Of a stretch of DNA of 64,000 bases, positions 9,937 through 21,109 are shown piece by piece. The notes under the pieces were generated by a model. The model was not told the origin of the DNA, searched no databases, and saw nothing but the letters and a program-made list of their open reading frames with translations. How positions within the stretch are numbered: position 1 is the first letter of the stretch; each line of letters starts with the position of its first letter. Position numbers and translations under genes: made by a program. This stretch comes from Ochromonas danica (Eukaryota; Sar; Chrysophyceae; Chromulinales; Chromulinaceae): assembly GCA_015146655.1 (NCBI GenBank), contig VKHL01000034.1, positions 62,001 to 126,000 on the forward strand, in the 5' to 3' direction.

Positions 9937-11706
9937 ATGGATAACTTCTCTTACCTAATCATTCTTCTTCCCTGTGTCATCATCATTCCTTCTCTTCTAA
10001 TCTGTCTAATCTGCTGCTATTGTCTAATTCGTCCAAGACATAAAGCAGTCCCAATGATCGTCTCCATCACTTACCTGCCAGAAGTCATTGTTGAACCACC
10101 TCAAGTCATTGACTTCCAACACACTTTGTCTAAGAGAGAGAGAAGGAATCGCAGGCTAAAGAGACTGTTTCAACGGGAACAGCAACGGATCTTACGACGA
10201 GAGCAGAAGACTATCTTCTTACGCCTCCGCCGAGGAGGTGTCACCAATACTACTACCACTACCACTACAGGAGGAGGAGGAGGTGGTGGTGGACTACAGC
10301 AACACCTTCGTCAAGGGATTATGGACTTTGACTATAGTCACACTACTGACATAGAAGCAGGAGGAGGAGGAGGTGGTGGAGGAGGAGGAGGAGGAGGAGG
10401 GCTACCTGGTGAGAGTCTTGATAGTCAAGAAGGGTCTACCCAGGAGGAGGAGGAGGAGCAGGAAGGAGATGAGATACCCTTCGAGTCCTTCCGTGCTAGT
10501 CTTCAACTACCCGCTCTGACGAAAGTCATCCACAAGGTGCGCTCTATCCTCAGCCTGCGCTCTTCTCTCTCTCCTTCTCTTTCTCAGAGTGGAGATAACC
10601 TAGAAGAAGGAGAGGTAGGAGGAGGAGGAGTGGGGGTAGTAGAAGTACCAGAGTCCTCCTCCTCCTCCTCCTACCCTGCTGCTCCTGCTGCTGCTAGTAG
10701 TAGTAGTGTTCCTACCCCTCTCACTATACCTTCTACCACTACTACCACAAGTACTAGAAGACGATCTATCTCACCTTCTCGTATGCAAAAGATTATTAAA
10801 CGACGAGATAGTCTTCTCTCTCGCTCTGCTCATCTTCATCTGTTATCATCATCTGGTCATTGGCAAGTTGATAATCTCTCTTCTAGTGATGATGATGATG
10901 AGTATGAGATAGGAGGAGGAGGTGGTGGTGGAGGAGGAGGAGGAGGAGGTAGAGTGAACTTAACTACTTTAGAAGAGAAAGAAGAAAAGAGAAGAGAAGG
11001 TATCATAGCTTATCGTAAATCAATACGACAAGGTAAGAAGATGAAACGGTTACAAGAAGCAGCAGCAGGAGGAGGAGGAGGAGGAGGTGGTGGTGGTGGA
11101 GGAGGAGGAGGTCAATGGGGTGATGATGATAATGTCATATTAAACAGTGGACCTCCTAAGGCTAAGATACCTTCACCCTATCAGATGGTAGATTGGATTG
11201 ATGGTAATAGTATTACTACTACACCTGATCAACTACTCTATAAGAGGATAATGTACAAACAAGAGTTTGATGAAAGTCAAAGTTATAAACCTAGTGGATG
11301 GTATATTGCTACTATTGTTAGTGTTAGTAAACAACAAGGAGGAGGAGGTGGAGGAGGAGGAGGTGGTGGTATGTATTATAATATTAAATTTGATCGTAAT
11401 GAGACAGAAAGTCTCTTTGTTGATGGTATACATTGTGTTAATCTATCTCTAGCAGGAGAGACTGCCTATGGTAGGAAGTGGGTAGTCTTAGAGAAGAAGA
11501 GCAAGGTTGAGCAAGGTAGTGGTGGTGAGGTAGAGGTAGTGTATTCGTCTAAACCTACTAGTGCACCAGCAGGGTTTGGTAGTAAGTTACCTGGTAGTCC
11601 TTTTAGTCTAAGCAATCGATTAGGAAGTCCTTTAGATGGTCGTAGACCAATACAAAGTGATAACAACAACAACAACCACAACAATAACAAGAAGAAGAAG
11701 ACATAA
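9937..11706 (+). CDS. Single-pass membrane protein with poly-glycine tracts (unknown function)
   Basis: 589 aa, intronless, ATG at 9937. Residues 5-30 are a hydrophobic helix with several Cys (SLLICLICCYCLI) at the extreme N-terminus, followed by RPRHK, so it is probably a signal anchor. The rest is basic, Ser-rich and interrupted by at least five poly-Gly runs of 7-15 residues encoded by mixed GGA/GGT codons, plus poly-Thr, poly-Ser and acidic runs. The only part that looks folded is about residues 410-520: SGWYIATIVSVS, a poly-Gly insert, then YYNIKFDRNETESLFVDGI, which has the look of a Tudor/SH3-like barrel. I do not recognise the family. Mixed codons in the Gly tracts suggest they are kept as protein and are not pure DNA slippage. 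Confidence 0.6.
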   Translation: MDNFSYLIILLPCVIIIPSLLICLICCYCLIRPRHKAVPMIVSITYLPEVIVEPPQVIDFQHTLSKRERRNRRLKRLFQREQQRILRREQKTIFLRLRRGGVTNTTTTTTTGGGGGGGGLQQHLRQGIMDFDYSHTTDIEAGGGGGGGGGGGGGGLPGESLDSQEGSTQEEEEEQEGDEIPFESFRASLQLPALTKVIHKVRSILSLRSSLSPSLSQSGDNLEEGEVGGGGVGVVEVPESSSSSSYPAAPAAASSSSVPTPLTIPSTTTTTSTRRRSISPSRMQKIIKRRDSLLSRSAHLHLLSSSGHWQVDNLSSSDDDDEYEIGGGGGGGGGGGGGRVNLTTLEEKEEKRREGIIAYRKSIRQGKKMKRLQEAAAGGGGGGGGGGGGGGGQWGDDDNVILNSGPPKAKIPSPYQMVDWIDGNSITTTPDQLLYKRIMYKQEFDESQSYKPSGWYIATIVSVSKQQGGGGGGGGGGGMYYNIKFDRNETESLFVDGIHCVNLSLAGETAYGRKWVVLEKKSKVEQGSGGEVEVVYSSKPTSAPAGFGSKLPGSPFSLSNRLGSPLDGRRPIQSDNNNNNHNNNKKKKT

Positions 11707-12405
11707 CAATGAATAGTACTACTACATCATAGAGGACCCCTCCTAGATCTACCCCACTATGGTACTAATAGACTACTAACATACAGTAGCATAGGAGGGT
11801 AGTCTAGTACCCACTACTACACTAGACTGGACTAGACTAGCATGGTATGTGATGTGTAAATAGAGACTTTGTTGTAAATAGCTACTCTACTCTAGTCTAG
11901 TCTAGTGTGTAGTGTGGTCTAGTCTACTCTAGTCTAGTCTAAATAGACTACTAGACTGATTCATCACACAGTATATCTACTGTAGACTATCTAGCTTTGT
12001 GTTAATTAAGAAAAGACATTGTACCTAACTACACTAGACTACACTCATCAACAACAGCATATTATAGTCAGTCTACTACTATCATCATCATCCATCTTAA
12101 GCCATCATATGATACAACACCAAACAATAACCATACAGTAGCGTAGCTGACTGACTGACTGAATGACTAACCCCATCATCATCATCATCATCATCATCAT
12201 GTACATATACAATAGAGAGACTACAGTATAGTATCTACTATCAATCTACAGTACAGCAGAGCATTCAGTACTGGTCAGTCTACCCCATACCATAGTCTAC
12301 TATAGTATAGTCTACTACTAGTATACTATACTGCAGTCTAGTCTAGTCAGGTCTACTGTAGTATAGTATACTGTGGTATAGTATACTGGTATACGATAGG
12401 TTAGT
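11707..12405. repeat. Intergenic region packed with CTAGTCTAGA-type motifs
   Basis: 700 bp of convergent intergenic DNA between the poly-Gly gene and the exostosin gene. It is dominated by short degenerate motifs of TAG, CTAG, TCTAGTCTAG and ACTATA type on both strands, plus a (CAT)8-9 tract near 12176-12200. Probably 3' UTRs and simple-sequence DNA. No gene seen. Confidence 0.6.
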
Positions 12406-13861
12406 CTAGTCACAACATCTCTCTGTACGAGGATGTTTAACACATCGTAGATGACCACCATGACTACCAAAAGGATCTCTTAGAAATAAGTCAAACTCAT
12501 GGAAGATACCTGGATAGGTAAATGCTTGACGAACATGATGTAGATGACTTAACTTGACTTGATAGTCTTCTTCTGACAGCTCAGAGATGTTCTTCACTAG
12601 ACTGATTAAAGTATTCTCTTTACTTGTTAGACCTGCTACATAACCATAATATTCTACACTGAACTTGGTTCCTTGGTATGGAATCCATGGAATGTCATTG
12701 TAGAGAAAGACTGGAATCCTTCCAAGTTGTATTGACCTATCCAGACAGACAGACAGACAAGCATCAGTGCAGGCACTACTAGTAGTAGTAATAGTAACAG
12801 TATATAGTAGTAGCAGGTAGTGTAGTATATTACCACACAAAGTTATTACGACCCACGCAAAACACAAGAAACTCAGTGTTTTTCATGTGAAAAAGTCGCA
12901 TTTTCCACAAAAAACTCCGCCATTTTCAGAGTTTCGTACATACAGATAGTAGTACACTATGTACTTACTCAGCAAAGCGGAAGGAAGATCGACCATAACC
13001 ACGAGGTGCTAAGTTAAACTTGGTATTCTTCATATCCTCTATCCAAGTACTACCTTGTCCATCACGATACGTTAAGTTAAACTTGTTAGCTTCTTGTTTA
13101 ATAATATCAAACATAGCACTACGTATAGATTGACGAATATTACCATAGAATCCTATCGTGGTAGGATAAGTAGTAGTAGTAGCAGGAGGAGGAGGTGGTG
13201 GACTAGGTGATAGTAATCCCTTGACTAATGGAATAGGAATATGTCCAAATCCACCCGCTGAAAGGACCAGAATATTAGGATAACGTATACCAATCTTACC
13301 TAATCCAACATCACCTTGTGAGATGGCAAGATAGAGTACATTAGGTCTTAATAAAACACCTAATTCAGCATAAATATAATCAAAATATCGACCACGTAAT
13401 ATTTGATTATCAATCCATTGAATAAATAATGGAATGAATCCATGAAAAGAAGCTAATGGACGATGTAAATAATGTTGAATAAATAAGTTTTCTATCCATG
13501 GTCCACTATATCCAGCATATTCATGTATAGGTTGATTACGATAACATGCTGTCTTATTTTTCAGTTCTTCATAATGAAATTCTGCATCATATGGAAACTG
13601 AAAACGTATCTTTTGTTTTGATTGGTCTTGAGAGATCATCCAAGCAGAAGTTAGACATGGAAGAACTTTCCGATAAGTTTCTGCTGCTAGAGCATGGAAT
13701 TCTGGTGAAGAGGTATTCATAGGATAACTATGATTATTATTATGACTATTATGGGAATAATGAAAAGTTGGGAGATGATGAAAACTTTCTTCAGTATTCC
13801 CTTCTATCCTTAATAAAAGAAGAAGAAGAAGAAGAAGGGATATTAGGAAGAGATGAGTCAT
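12406..13861 (-). CDS. Exostosin-family (GT47) glycosyltransferase, 2 exons
   Basis: Exons 13861-12969 and 12736-12406 (232-bp intron, phase 2) give 407 aa. Residues 3-18 are a Leu-rich signal anchor, as in Golgi type II glycosyltransferases. The exostosin-like core begins with family-type segments: IHEYAGYSGPWIENLFI, then a 20-residue region up to RPNVLYLAISQGDVGLG. It continues through GFYGNIRQSIRS and FNLAPRGYGRSSFRFAE to IQLGRIPVFLYNDIPWIP. The last three are the typical exostosin series: R..l......, F.L.P.G...S.R..E, and G.IPV...D....P, part of the sugar-nucleotide site. The intron cuts exactly in the F.E|SI.LG motif, so both exons are needed. Sugar and acceptor are unknown; GT47 enzymes make glucuronic, xylose, galactose or arabinose links on polysaccharides. 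Confidence 0.88.
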
Positions 13862-14208
13862 TCTTTGTTTTATCTCTTCTTCGTCTTGTGATTGGGAATA
13901 ATGACTGCTGCTGGAATGCCATGGAATGCTGGAATGCCATGGAATGCTGGAATGGCAACAAAGAAGAGGGAATTAAGGATTTACACAATTTGCAGAAGAC
14001 CGCCGACAGCCAGTTTGTCTGTTAAAAACGCGTTTCTCGTTCTTCCCCATTCAAATCAACGATCCCTTTCCATTCTCAAACAAAACGATCATCTGACAGA
14101 AAGACAGATAGGAAGTCTATCATTTTGCACATTTCCTCTTTCTCTCTCTCACACAGATCACCTTCTAATTGGACTTGTTGATCTCCTAGTCTTGTATTTG
14201 AATGAGAA
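13862..14208. promoter_or_regulatory. Divergent promoter region, exostosin gene and ZW10
   Basis: 347 bp between the two start codons. It contains two and a half tandem copies of GCTGGAATGCCATGGAAT at about 13910-13955, near the exostosin gene, and a pyrimidine-rich tract TTTCTCTCTCTC near 14139-14155 on the ZW10 side. No sharp core promoter element is visible. Confidence 0.5.
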
Positions 14209-17200
14209 ATGGATGTGGAAATTACTGAAGAACGAATTGATTCACTTCGACAAGAATTAGAATCCTATGGCAAAGAAATTATCAAATTAACACAAGCTAC
14301 CTATTATCATCATAGTTCTGGTGAGAAATATGATCTAAAACATAGTCCTTATCAAATGCTATCCTTATTAGAAGAAGAAGTTCATGATCTCTTACGACAA
14401 GGTGAAGAACAACGAGAATTCTTTCTTCAATATCAACCAAAGATTGATTATTGTTATCAATTAATACAAAGATTACAACAATTAAGTCAAGTGATTGACA
14501 AGTTAATTGAAGGAGAGAGTGCATTAGTGAATTGTCAAGTACGTCAGTGCTGTCAGTCAATTCAAGCTATTCACACTCTTCTCACCACTGCCACTGCCAC
14601 CACTACTACTGCGAAGACGACCACTACTGTGAGCCAAGGGAGTGGTTCTAGTTCAACTACAGCTTCAACTTCAACGACACAGTCTCTTCTTAATCCCTTG
14701 ACTTCCTCCTCCCTCTGGACTATCATCGAAAAGGAATGTCGTCTCTTACGTTGTCGTCTCATAAACAAACTCAAACGATTGCTTTATGATTGCATTCATA
14801 TTGAACCAGGGAAGATCTTTGTTGTACCTATCTTACAGGGATATATTCGATCTGAGGATAAAGTCTATGATCATGTGATTACCTTAAATGATCTATTAGA
14901 GACCATTCTAGATATTCAAGCTGAAGAAGAAGTGATAGATGGATTATTGAAAGAAGTCTGGAGGAATTTGATTCGATTACTATGGAAAGAAAAGAAAGCA
15001 TTGTCACCTCATATCCAGATCTCAACTGCCAGTACAGCTGCAACAGGTAGCAGTGGTAGTGGTAGTGGTAGTGGAAGTGGGGGAGGAGAGCAAAAGGCAG
15101 AGTTTATCATTGGTAGTCTTGTTAAAGCTGGTCATTTGGATATTACACAAGAAGCTTTTGTAAACGAGCAAAGTCATGGTAAGACAGAACTTACTCGTTA
15201 GCATCTGATTTGTTCTTTTAGCATGGTCTAACTGGTATTGTATGATTCTGTGTATAATGTAGAGGACATGTATGTTCTGGGTCCAAGCAAGCTTTCCATA
15301 TCAGATCTCTTGGATCATCTTGTTCAATTCTTTTCCTTCTTCTCCACACAAGTACTCTCTTCCAATGAGAAGGTAATAGACTGATTGTAATCACTCTGAT
15401 ATTTGTTTATGTTGTTATGCTATGATGTTGTATTGTATATATAGATCTTACAGTTGCTAGGGCGGAAGATGTTCTCCTCACCTTATCATCTCAAACGTCA
15501 ACTTCACGATTTGCTAACCTCACATCTGCCAAAACAACCACTGGAGATCGGTCACTATCAGAATAATCTACGACCTGTTTGTAAGCAATTTGAAGAGAAG
15601 ATCACAACTTTGTTCTTTAATCATCAAGATGGGAAAGACAGTCATTTCCTTCAGGATTATCTCAATAACATCTACCTCACCTATGCACAACTTAAACGAA
15701 AAGAAATCCTTCTTAATGTGCGTTCCTTGATGTTGAATGACTATCATAATATTATGATTGCATCTTCAGGTGATGCATTAGAAGATGAAATTAATCTTCA
15801 TGCTTCTGTAAGTGGAGGAGGGGCAGGTGGAAGTAGTGGAGGGTTAGACACCTCGCTATGTGTTTCCAAGTTACATTTTGACACATGTCAAATCTCTATC
15901 AATACATGCAGATTAATGAAGTATGTGCATGAGATCTTAAGCTTGCTTTGTCAGCATTGCCAAGATCCCATCCATGCGACAGGTTCAGAAAACACAGGAA
16001 GTGGAGGTATCTATGATATCACCAATATTCTCTTCCACACAGCACGAGATGCAATTGAACTTTTCTTGGCTATTGTCCCAATCAAGTTCCAGGAAGTTAT
16101 CTATGTCTTGCCTCGTATGGGAGCTGTCTTCTATAATGACTGTGTTTATATCATTCACAATCTTATCTTGATCACACACAAGTACAAAAGCCACTTGCAG
16201 ACATTGTTTAGCAAGAAAGAACAACAAGTTGAGGCAAATTCGAAACAGTCAGACAACTACTACAGCCAGACAGGTAACGGAAGTGAGGCAGACAATAGCA
16301 CGAACAGTGTTGTTCATCAAGTGATGGGATTTATGGATTTTATTCCTCGATTACGCAAACTTGGTGAAGAATGCCTTGCAGGACATCTAAATAGATTGAA
16401 GGACAAGCTCACAACCACTTTATTGGCTGTTCATATTCATCCTGAGCATCAACCCCAGCAGACAAGTAAACTTTCTGGGGTGGCTATTGTTACTGCGGCC
16501 AAGAAAGTTGCTGGAGACCACAGTAATAAAGGTCACAATGCTGGCAAGGAAGTGGTTTATAATAATGAGACAGAAATGCACAGTCTCTTGACCGAGTTTA
16601 CCACACTGCATAATCAATGGCATGACGTTCTGACAGCTCGAATTTATCAGAAGTTAATGAGTTTGTTGATGGAACATGTCGTGGTTAAACTCATGACACC
16701 TGTCCTAGGCGCAGAGTGCATTACTATTGTGGGAGCTAATGAGATCCAACGTCTTTACCGAGTCTTTATTTCTCGTATCAGGTAAGAAAGATCAATTCTC
16801 TAAGTGTTATGTTGGGCGTTGTTTGACGGTTCTTCTTTGTAGCTCTCTCTTCCATTTATCCGCTTCGTCTGGACCTGGTGCATCAAGTAATACGACATCT
16901 TCTTTAGGTGGTTCCACAATGCCCTCCGTGTCTTCTTCAGTATCTTCTGCCTTGTCGTCGCTGTCCGCTTCTTCAGCTGCTGCTCTGGCGGCTGCAGCTT
17001 CTACCACTGGACCATCCGCTTTCCCTTGCCCTTCTTGGAGGAAGTTTGTTGTCCTGGCAGATCTCTTGGATTACTCACTTTACGACATCGCCGATGCTCT
17101 GTCAGCCAACAAATGTAGTGCCTTTACAAGCAAGGAGATGATTAAGCTGATTATGGCATTGTTCGAAGACACGCCCCGTAGACAATCCTTGTTGGATTCA

Positions 17201-17221
17201 ATTCAAATGATTCAGGTGTAA
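14209..17221 (+). CDS. ZW10: ZW10 homologue (Dsl1/NRZ tether and RZZ kinetochore subunit), 4 exons
   Basis: Exons 14209-15178, 15263-15372, 15445-16781 and 16843-17221 join in frame to 931 aa. ZW10 tethers Golgi-derived vesicles at the ER with RINT1 and NAG, and works at kinetochores in animals. The N-terminus is a coiled-coil (residues 1-120). The middle carries the helical Dsl1-type fold. The C-terminal half has the segments I match to human ZW10: ARDAIELFLAIVPIKFQEV, then NDCVYIIHNLILITH, FIPRLRKLGEECLAGHL and WHDVLTARIYQKLM. The last exon ends in KFVVLADLLDYSLYDIADAL and ALFEDTPRRQSLLDSI, where human has FxNTERRxxxLxxI. The protein is longer than human ZW10 (779 aa) because of Ser/Thr/Gly and Ala/Ser insertions. 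Introns are 60-85 bp. Confidence 0.92.
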
Positions 17222-18970
17222 GCATACTAAATCCTCTTTAGTCAACATTCTCCACTTCATCCATTTCCCCAAGAACTCAAGCGTGGAAAAGGTGAATATT
17301 TAATTAGGTCAACCCATGTATCAAAAATACGTTCTGCTCCAAATGTTATACCAACAATATCAGCTACAAAGTTAATTCTTCCACTTGACGTGTTGTTTTC
17401 TAAATCTGTTTGTCTCAGCAAAACATTTGGTGCAGAACGTATTTTTGATAATACATGAACACACAGAGAGATCTTCTCCATTCTATTGGCATATATGAAA
17501 AATCTTGATGCTAATAGAATGGAGAAGATCTCTCTGTGTGTTCATGTATCAAAAATACGTTCTGCACCAAATGTTTTACCTACAATATCTTTTACAAGAT
17601 TAATTCTTCCATAATAGAAGCTGTAGTGTGGTGAAACATTGTCCAAAACTATTTCTCTGAACTCTCGTAGTGGTAAACTAATATCATTTGATAGGCAACT
17701 ATTCTCGTCAATTGTGGTCATTTGATAGCAATGAGGGATGATTTCTGATTTGTCAAACTTTGTTTGGGAAGGGATCGGGGACCACCACTTACCATACGTT
17801 GGTCTGGGAGAATCACGCAATAGCAATAGTCACTATAGCTGATTTAGCATATTTCGGGAATCAACCAACGGGTAGATTATCTGTTCTTGTGTGCGATTCA
17901 TCTGTATTCATGGAGAATCTAACAACCACGAGCAGCAATGACCAAATTCGGGAAAAATTCCCATTACTAAAATCTGGAGCAGTTAATCTCAATGGTACCA
18001 AGTACCGCACAAAGCGTGTGTATTCAACTTTACCCATTGATCTTAAAGCCGTTGCATCTATTTCAGGCTGGCCTGGGAGCTATGAGGATAATATCGGCTG
18101 CTGTCGCCTTCTAGCATATGCAACTGGATGCTCAGCTCGGAATGTTGAACGACTTCTTAAGGATTCTTCTGATGAAGGACAAACAGTTATTGGCAGCACT
18201 TCTCCACAGCACTTCTCTGCTGCGTGAAGGCATACTGAAGCAATTAGTTTTGCAAAAACAAGAGATTATTACTACAAATCTTTGGTGCTGCTACTTGCAG
18301 CCAAAGTGATCTTATCAGGAACTTGACAGTAATTAATTGGGAGTCCCAGTTACAGGCGCTAACTTATGCTGAAATGAGAGAACGTGGTTAAAACTAGAGC
18401 AACATGGAGTTGTTTCTTCTTCCCAACCAGGAAATTTGTGTTACTATGTTCTCCATCTAACTGATTGCTGTTGGCTAACCATGTCTGGTAAAAGAAATAG
18501 CAGACCAGAGTTTGTATATCCATTCAGGTTTTCAAGTCTTGCGGGGGAGATTATGTAAAGTATAGCAGCATGGTGAATCTATTGTCCGAAGTAACTGATA
18601 ATGTTAGAAAGGGAAGTGAATGGACTATAAACCTCGCGACTAATCCTCAAATGCCGGGGAGTGCACCTGCTGCTGTGATAACAACCTTAGCAGAACCTGG
18701 TTGCTGCTCTATAAACTAATAATGGGGTCTATATTATGTTTGCACGCTGAGAAAACAAGTGCTTCTGTTATTGCATTGCCATCCTATGATAATGCTCCAT
18801 CCATTACAAGTGTGGAAAAGGCGAAATTTAATTAGACCAAAACACATGGTAAGCTTCATATATACTACTCATGATGTGAAGTGTGTGATAGGAACGTGAA
18901 GTGTATCAAGAAGAGATGAATAATAATAAAGATAAAGAAGGAACAAAATGTGCTAATAATGCACGTCATA
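17222..18970. mobile_element. Repeat-flanked mobile-element remnant, unclassified
   Basis: A 1.5-kb island just after ZW10. It is bordered by an imperfect direct repeat of about 40 bp (about 17277-17318 and 18806-18848, both with GTGGAAAAGGYGAA followed by TTTAATTAG). Near the left end one sequence of about 70 bp is present three times: forward at 17315-17385, inverted at 17420-17487, forward again at 17513-17612. The last two form an almost perfect inverted repeat. Open frames inside (for example 17760-18227 + and 17542-17826 -) resemble no family I know; two share a GRINxVxDIVGxTFGAERIFDT-like end because of the repeats. The element looks old and broken. Its class (DNA transposon, LTR-type or other) cannot be settled from sequence alone. 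Confidence 0.55.
17420..17578. repeat. 66-bp inverted repeat, near-perfect
   Basis: Arms 17420-17487 and 17513-17578 with a spacer of about 25 bases; they differ by one small indel. Each arm includes the string GAGATCTTCTCCATTCTAT or its complement. Part of the mobile-element remnant. Confidence 0.85.
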
Positions 18971-20626
18971 TCAATGATCATGAGGTCTGCTCTCAGCATA
19001 ATTGACTTCCACAGTGATATGAGCAAGGGCTTTCAACTTGGCCAACATCTTCTTGTAGTATTCACAGGTTCGGCCTCGCACAGTAGTCACCACAGACATG
19101 ACCACTCCAAGATTACCAGGGCCGAGCTTCCAGACATGCAAGTCTGATACCAAGGACTGTCTATCAGCTTCAATTAGACGCTTCATCTTGGTGTTGAGCA
19201 CTTGATCAGGTGTTAGATCCAACAAAGCAATCATGGAATCACATGCAAGCTGATAGCCCCAACTCATAATAACCAAAGCTCCAACAATTCCTGCTAATGG
19301 ATCCAAGAAACGAGCCTGTGGTACACTTCCAGCAATAGCAATGGCAATTATTGCTAACACAGATACAAAGGCATCTGCTACTACATGAAGTAAAGCACCA
19401 TGATAGTTATTATCACGTTCATATTTCTTGGTTGTATGATCACGATGATCATGTCCAAAATCATCATCATGTTCATGCTCATGTTCATCATGATGATGAT
19501 CACCATCATCTTCAGAGAATTGCAATGGAAATCTCTCGATGGAATGGTTCACATTCATAGTCAATTCCACATCAAAGGAATGTGGTTCAGGAATCTCTTC
19601 AACACTTCTCCATAATCCAGGCTCTTCCTCGGAAGGATAAAAGCGAAAAGTCTGTGCTTGTCGATTCTCTCCTCGAAATGTTGTCACAGCGAAAGTTGGT
19701 TCCACTGGATGGTGATCAGCAAGTGAGAATTGAATACGAAATTCTGGTGGAATTCCATCTTCATAGATAGACAAGGTTAGTTTGCCATAAGCTGTGTTGA
19801 CCTCATGAACCTCTGAGTGCTCGTGACCACCATGTTCATGATGATCATGTCCATGTTCATGTTCATGTTCATGTTGATGACCGTGGTCATGATGATGATC
19901 GTGTCTAGATAATTCAATATGATGAGAATGATCATGATCATCGTCAACAACATCATCATGTAATCCATTCTCCACATAACCACTCTCTAAATCATCCAAT
20001 CCTTCCAATAGTGAATAAGAATCATGTCCATGACTATGTCCATGACTGTGTCCATGAGCCATCATCATCTCTACTTCTCCATCTGCAAAGATCCCATTAC
20101 TACTACCACAACACCAACCAAGTAATATCCCAGCTGATAGAACATTCACTATTAGACCCACAAAAGCAACAGGTAAAGACTCTTTCAAGTCTAATGGTAT
20201 AGGATAGAATAGACGATAAAGACCTTCATAGAAGATATACCCTGCTACAATAATGAGAAGAAGTGCACAAGTATAGGATGACAATTCACCTACTTTAGAC
20301 GATCCAAAGACAAAGTGATGACTATTAGCTTGCTTTCTAGCATAAGAATAAGACATAGCAGCAATAAAGAATGCAACAGCATGTGTAGTCATATGAAGTC
20401 CATCAGCTATTAAAGCTAAGGATCCAAAGAAATATCCACAAGAAATCTCAAGAATCATTGAAGAAGAGCATAAGAGAATAATCAGCCATGCACGCCATTC
20501 ATTACGTTGATGATCTTTTCCTAAGAAGATATGAGAATGAATATATTTGGAAGCATCCAGACTTGTTGTGGAAGTACCAGAAGGGGTAGTAGTAATAGTA
20601 GTGGCGGATTGTTTTTCCAAGGACAT
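18971..20626 (-). CDS. DmeF-like cation diffusion facilitator (Co/Ni/Zn efflux), bacterial type
   Basis: 551 aa, intronless, ATG at 20626. CDF transporters exchange divalent metal for protons. The N-terminus HIFLGKDHQRNEWRAW and the motif ALIADGLHMTTHAVAF (residues 71-86) match bacterial DmeF, where the motif is typically DGWHMSTHA. TM helices run at about 46-64, 66-90, 118-135 and 147-168. A long His/Asp-rich loop (about 185-270) is followed by a beta-rich segment (YGKLTLSIYEDGIPPEFRI ... EIPEPHSFDVELTMNV, about 277-365), which I recall as an insert in alpha-proteobacterial DmeF-type proteins. A second His run follows, then TM5-6 with HVVADAFVSVLA (the HxxxD metal site) and a cytosolic C-terminal domain ending YYKKMLAKLKALAHITVEVN. 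It lies head-to-head with a CadD-like gene. Membrane location (plasma or vacuole) is unknown. Confidence 0.88.
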   Translation of the reverse strand: MSLEKQSATTITTTPSGTSTTSLDASKYIHSHIFLGKDHQRNEWRAWLIILLCSSSMILEISCGYFFGSLALIADGLHMTTHAVAFFIAAMSYSYARKQANSHHFVFGSSKVGELSSYTCALLLIIVAGYIFYEGLYRLFYPIPLDLKESLPVAFVGLIVNVLSAGILLGWCCGSSNGIFADGEVEMMMAHGHSHGHSHGHDSYSLLEGLDDLESGYVENGLHDDVVDDDHDHSHHIELSRHDHHHDHGHQHEHEHEHGHDHHEHGGHEHSEVHEVNTAYGKLTLSIYEDGIPPEFRIQFSLADHHPVEPTFAVTTFRGENRQAQTFRFYPSEEEPGLWRSVEEIPEPHSFDVELTMNVNHSIERFPLQFSEDDGDHHHDEHEHEHDDDFGHDHRDHTTKKYERDNNYHGALLHVVADAFVSVLAIIAIAIAGSVPQARFLDPLAGIVGALVIMSWGYQLACDSMIALLDLTPDQVLNTKMKRLIEADRQSLVSDLHVWKLGPGNLGVVMSVVTTVRGRTCEYYKKMLAKLKALAHITVEVNYAESRPHDH

Positions 20627-21109
20627 CGAATAAAGAATTGAATAGAGTGGGGGAGAGGAGGTCTAGTAAGTTTGAAAAGGATAGTGATGATAAGAGTCAC
20701 CAGAAGGTGGACAAGATCTTATTAGACCACTGATGAACGAGTACTTTACCACCAAATCCAAAATAGATTTCACCAAACATTCCCATTCTTCAGAACAACA
20801 ACACAACAGATCTGGTTTGAACAGTGGAGATTATAAGTTTTAACTCCATAATTAAGCCTTCTGCTGAGTGAGGAGTGGCATTTGACGTTGTTTTTGATAT
20901 GTGGTGTTTGTTGGTGAGAGTTGGGAGTTATAACTCAGAAAAGGTGGTTTGTCTCTTGCAGAAGAAATATTGTCTTGAAGAAGAAGAAGCAGAAGATGAT
21001 CTGTGAGAAAGAAGAACAGAACAAGTCATCATCATCATCTGGTGATATTAGTTATTGATTTCCCCTCATTCGATTCATTTCTTCCTAACAGTCAATTGCA
21101 GCAGTCTGT
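20627..21109. promoter_or_regulatory. Shared divergent promoter of the DmeF-like and CadD-like genes
   Basis: 483 bp between the two start codons, so both transporters are transcribed outward from it. I see two related strings, GTTTTAACTCC near 20836 and AGTTATAACTC near 20926, in the middle. Nothing here resembles a known metal-response element such as TGCRCNC. Joint metal control is inferred from position only. Confidence 0.5.
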
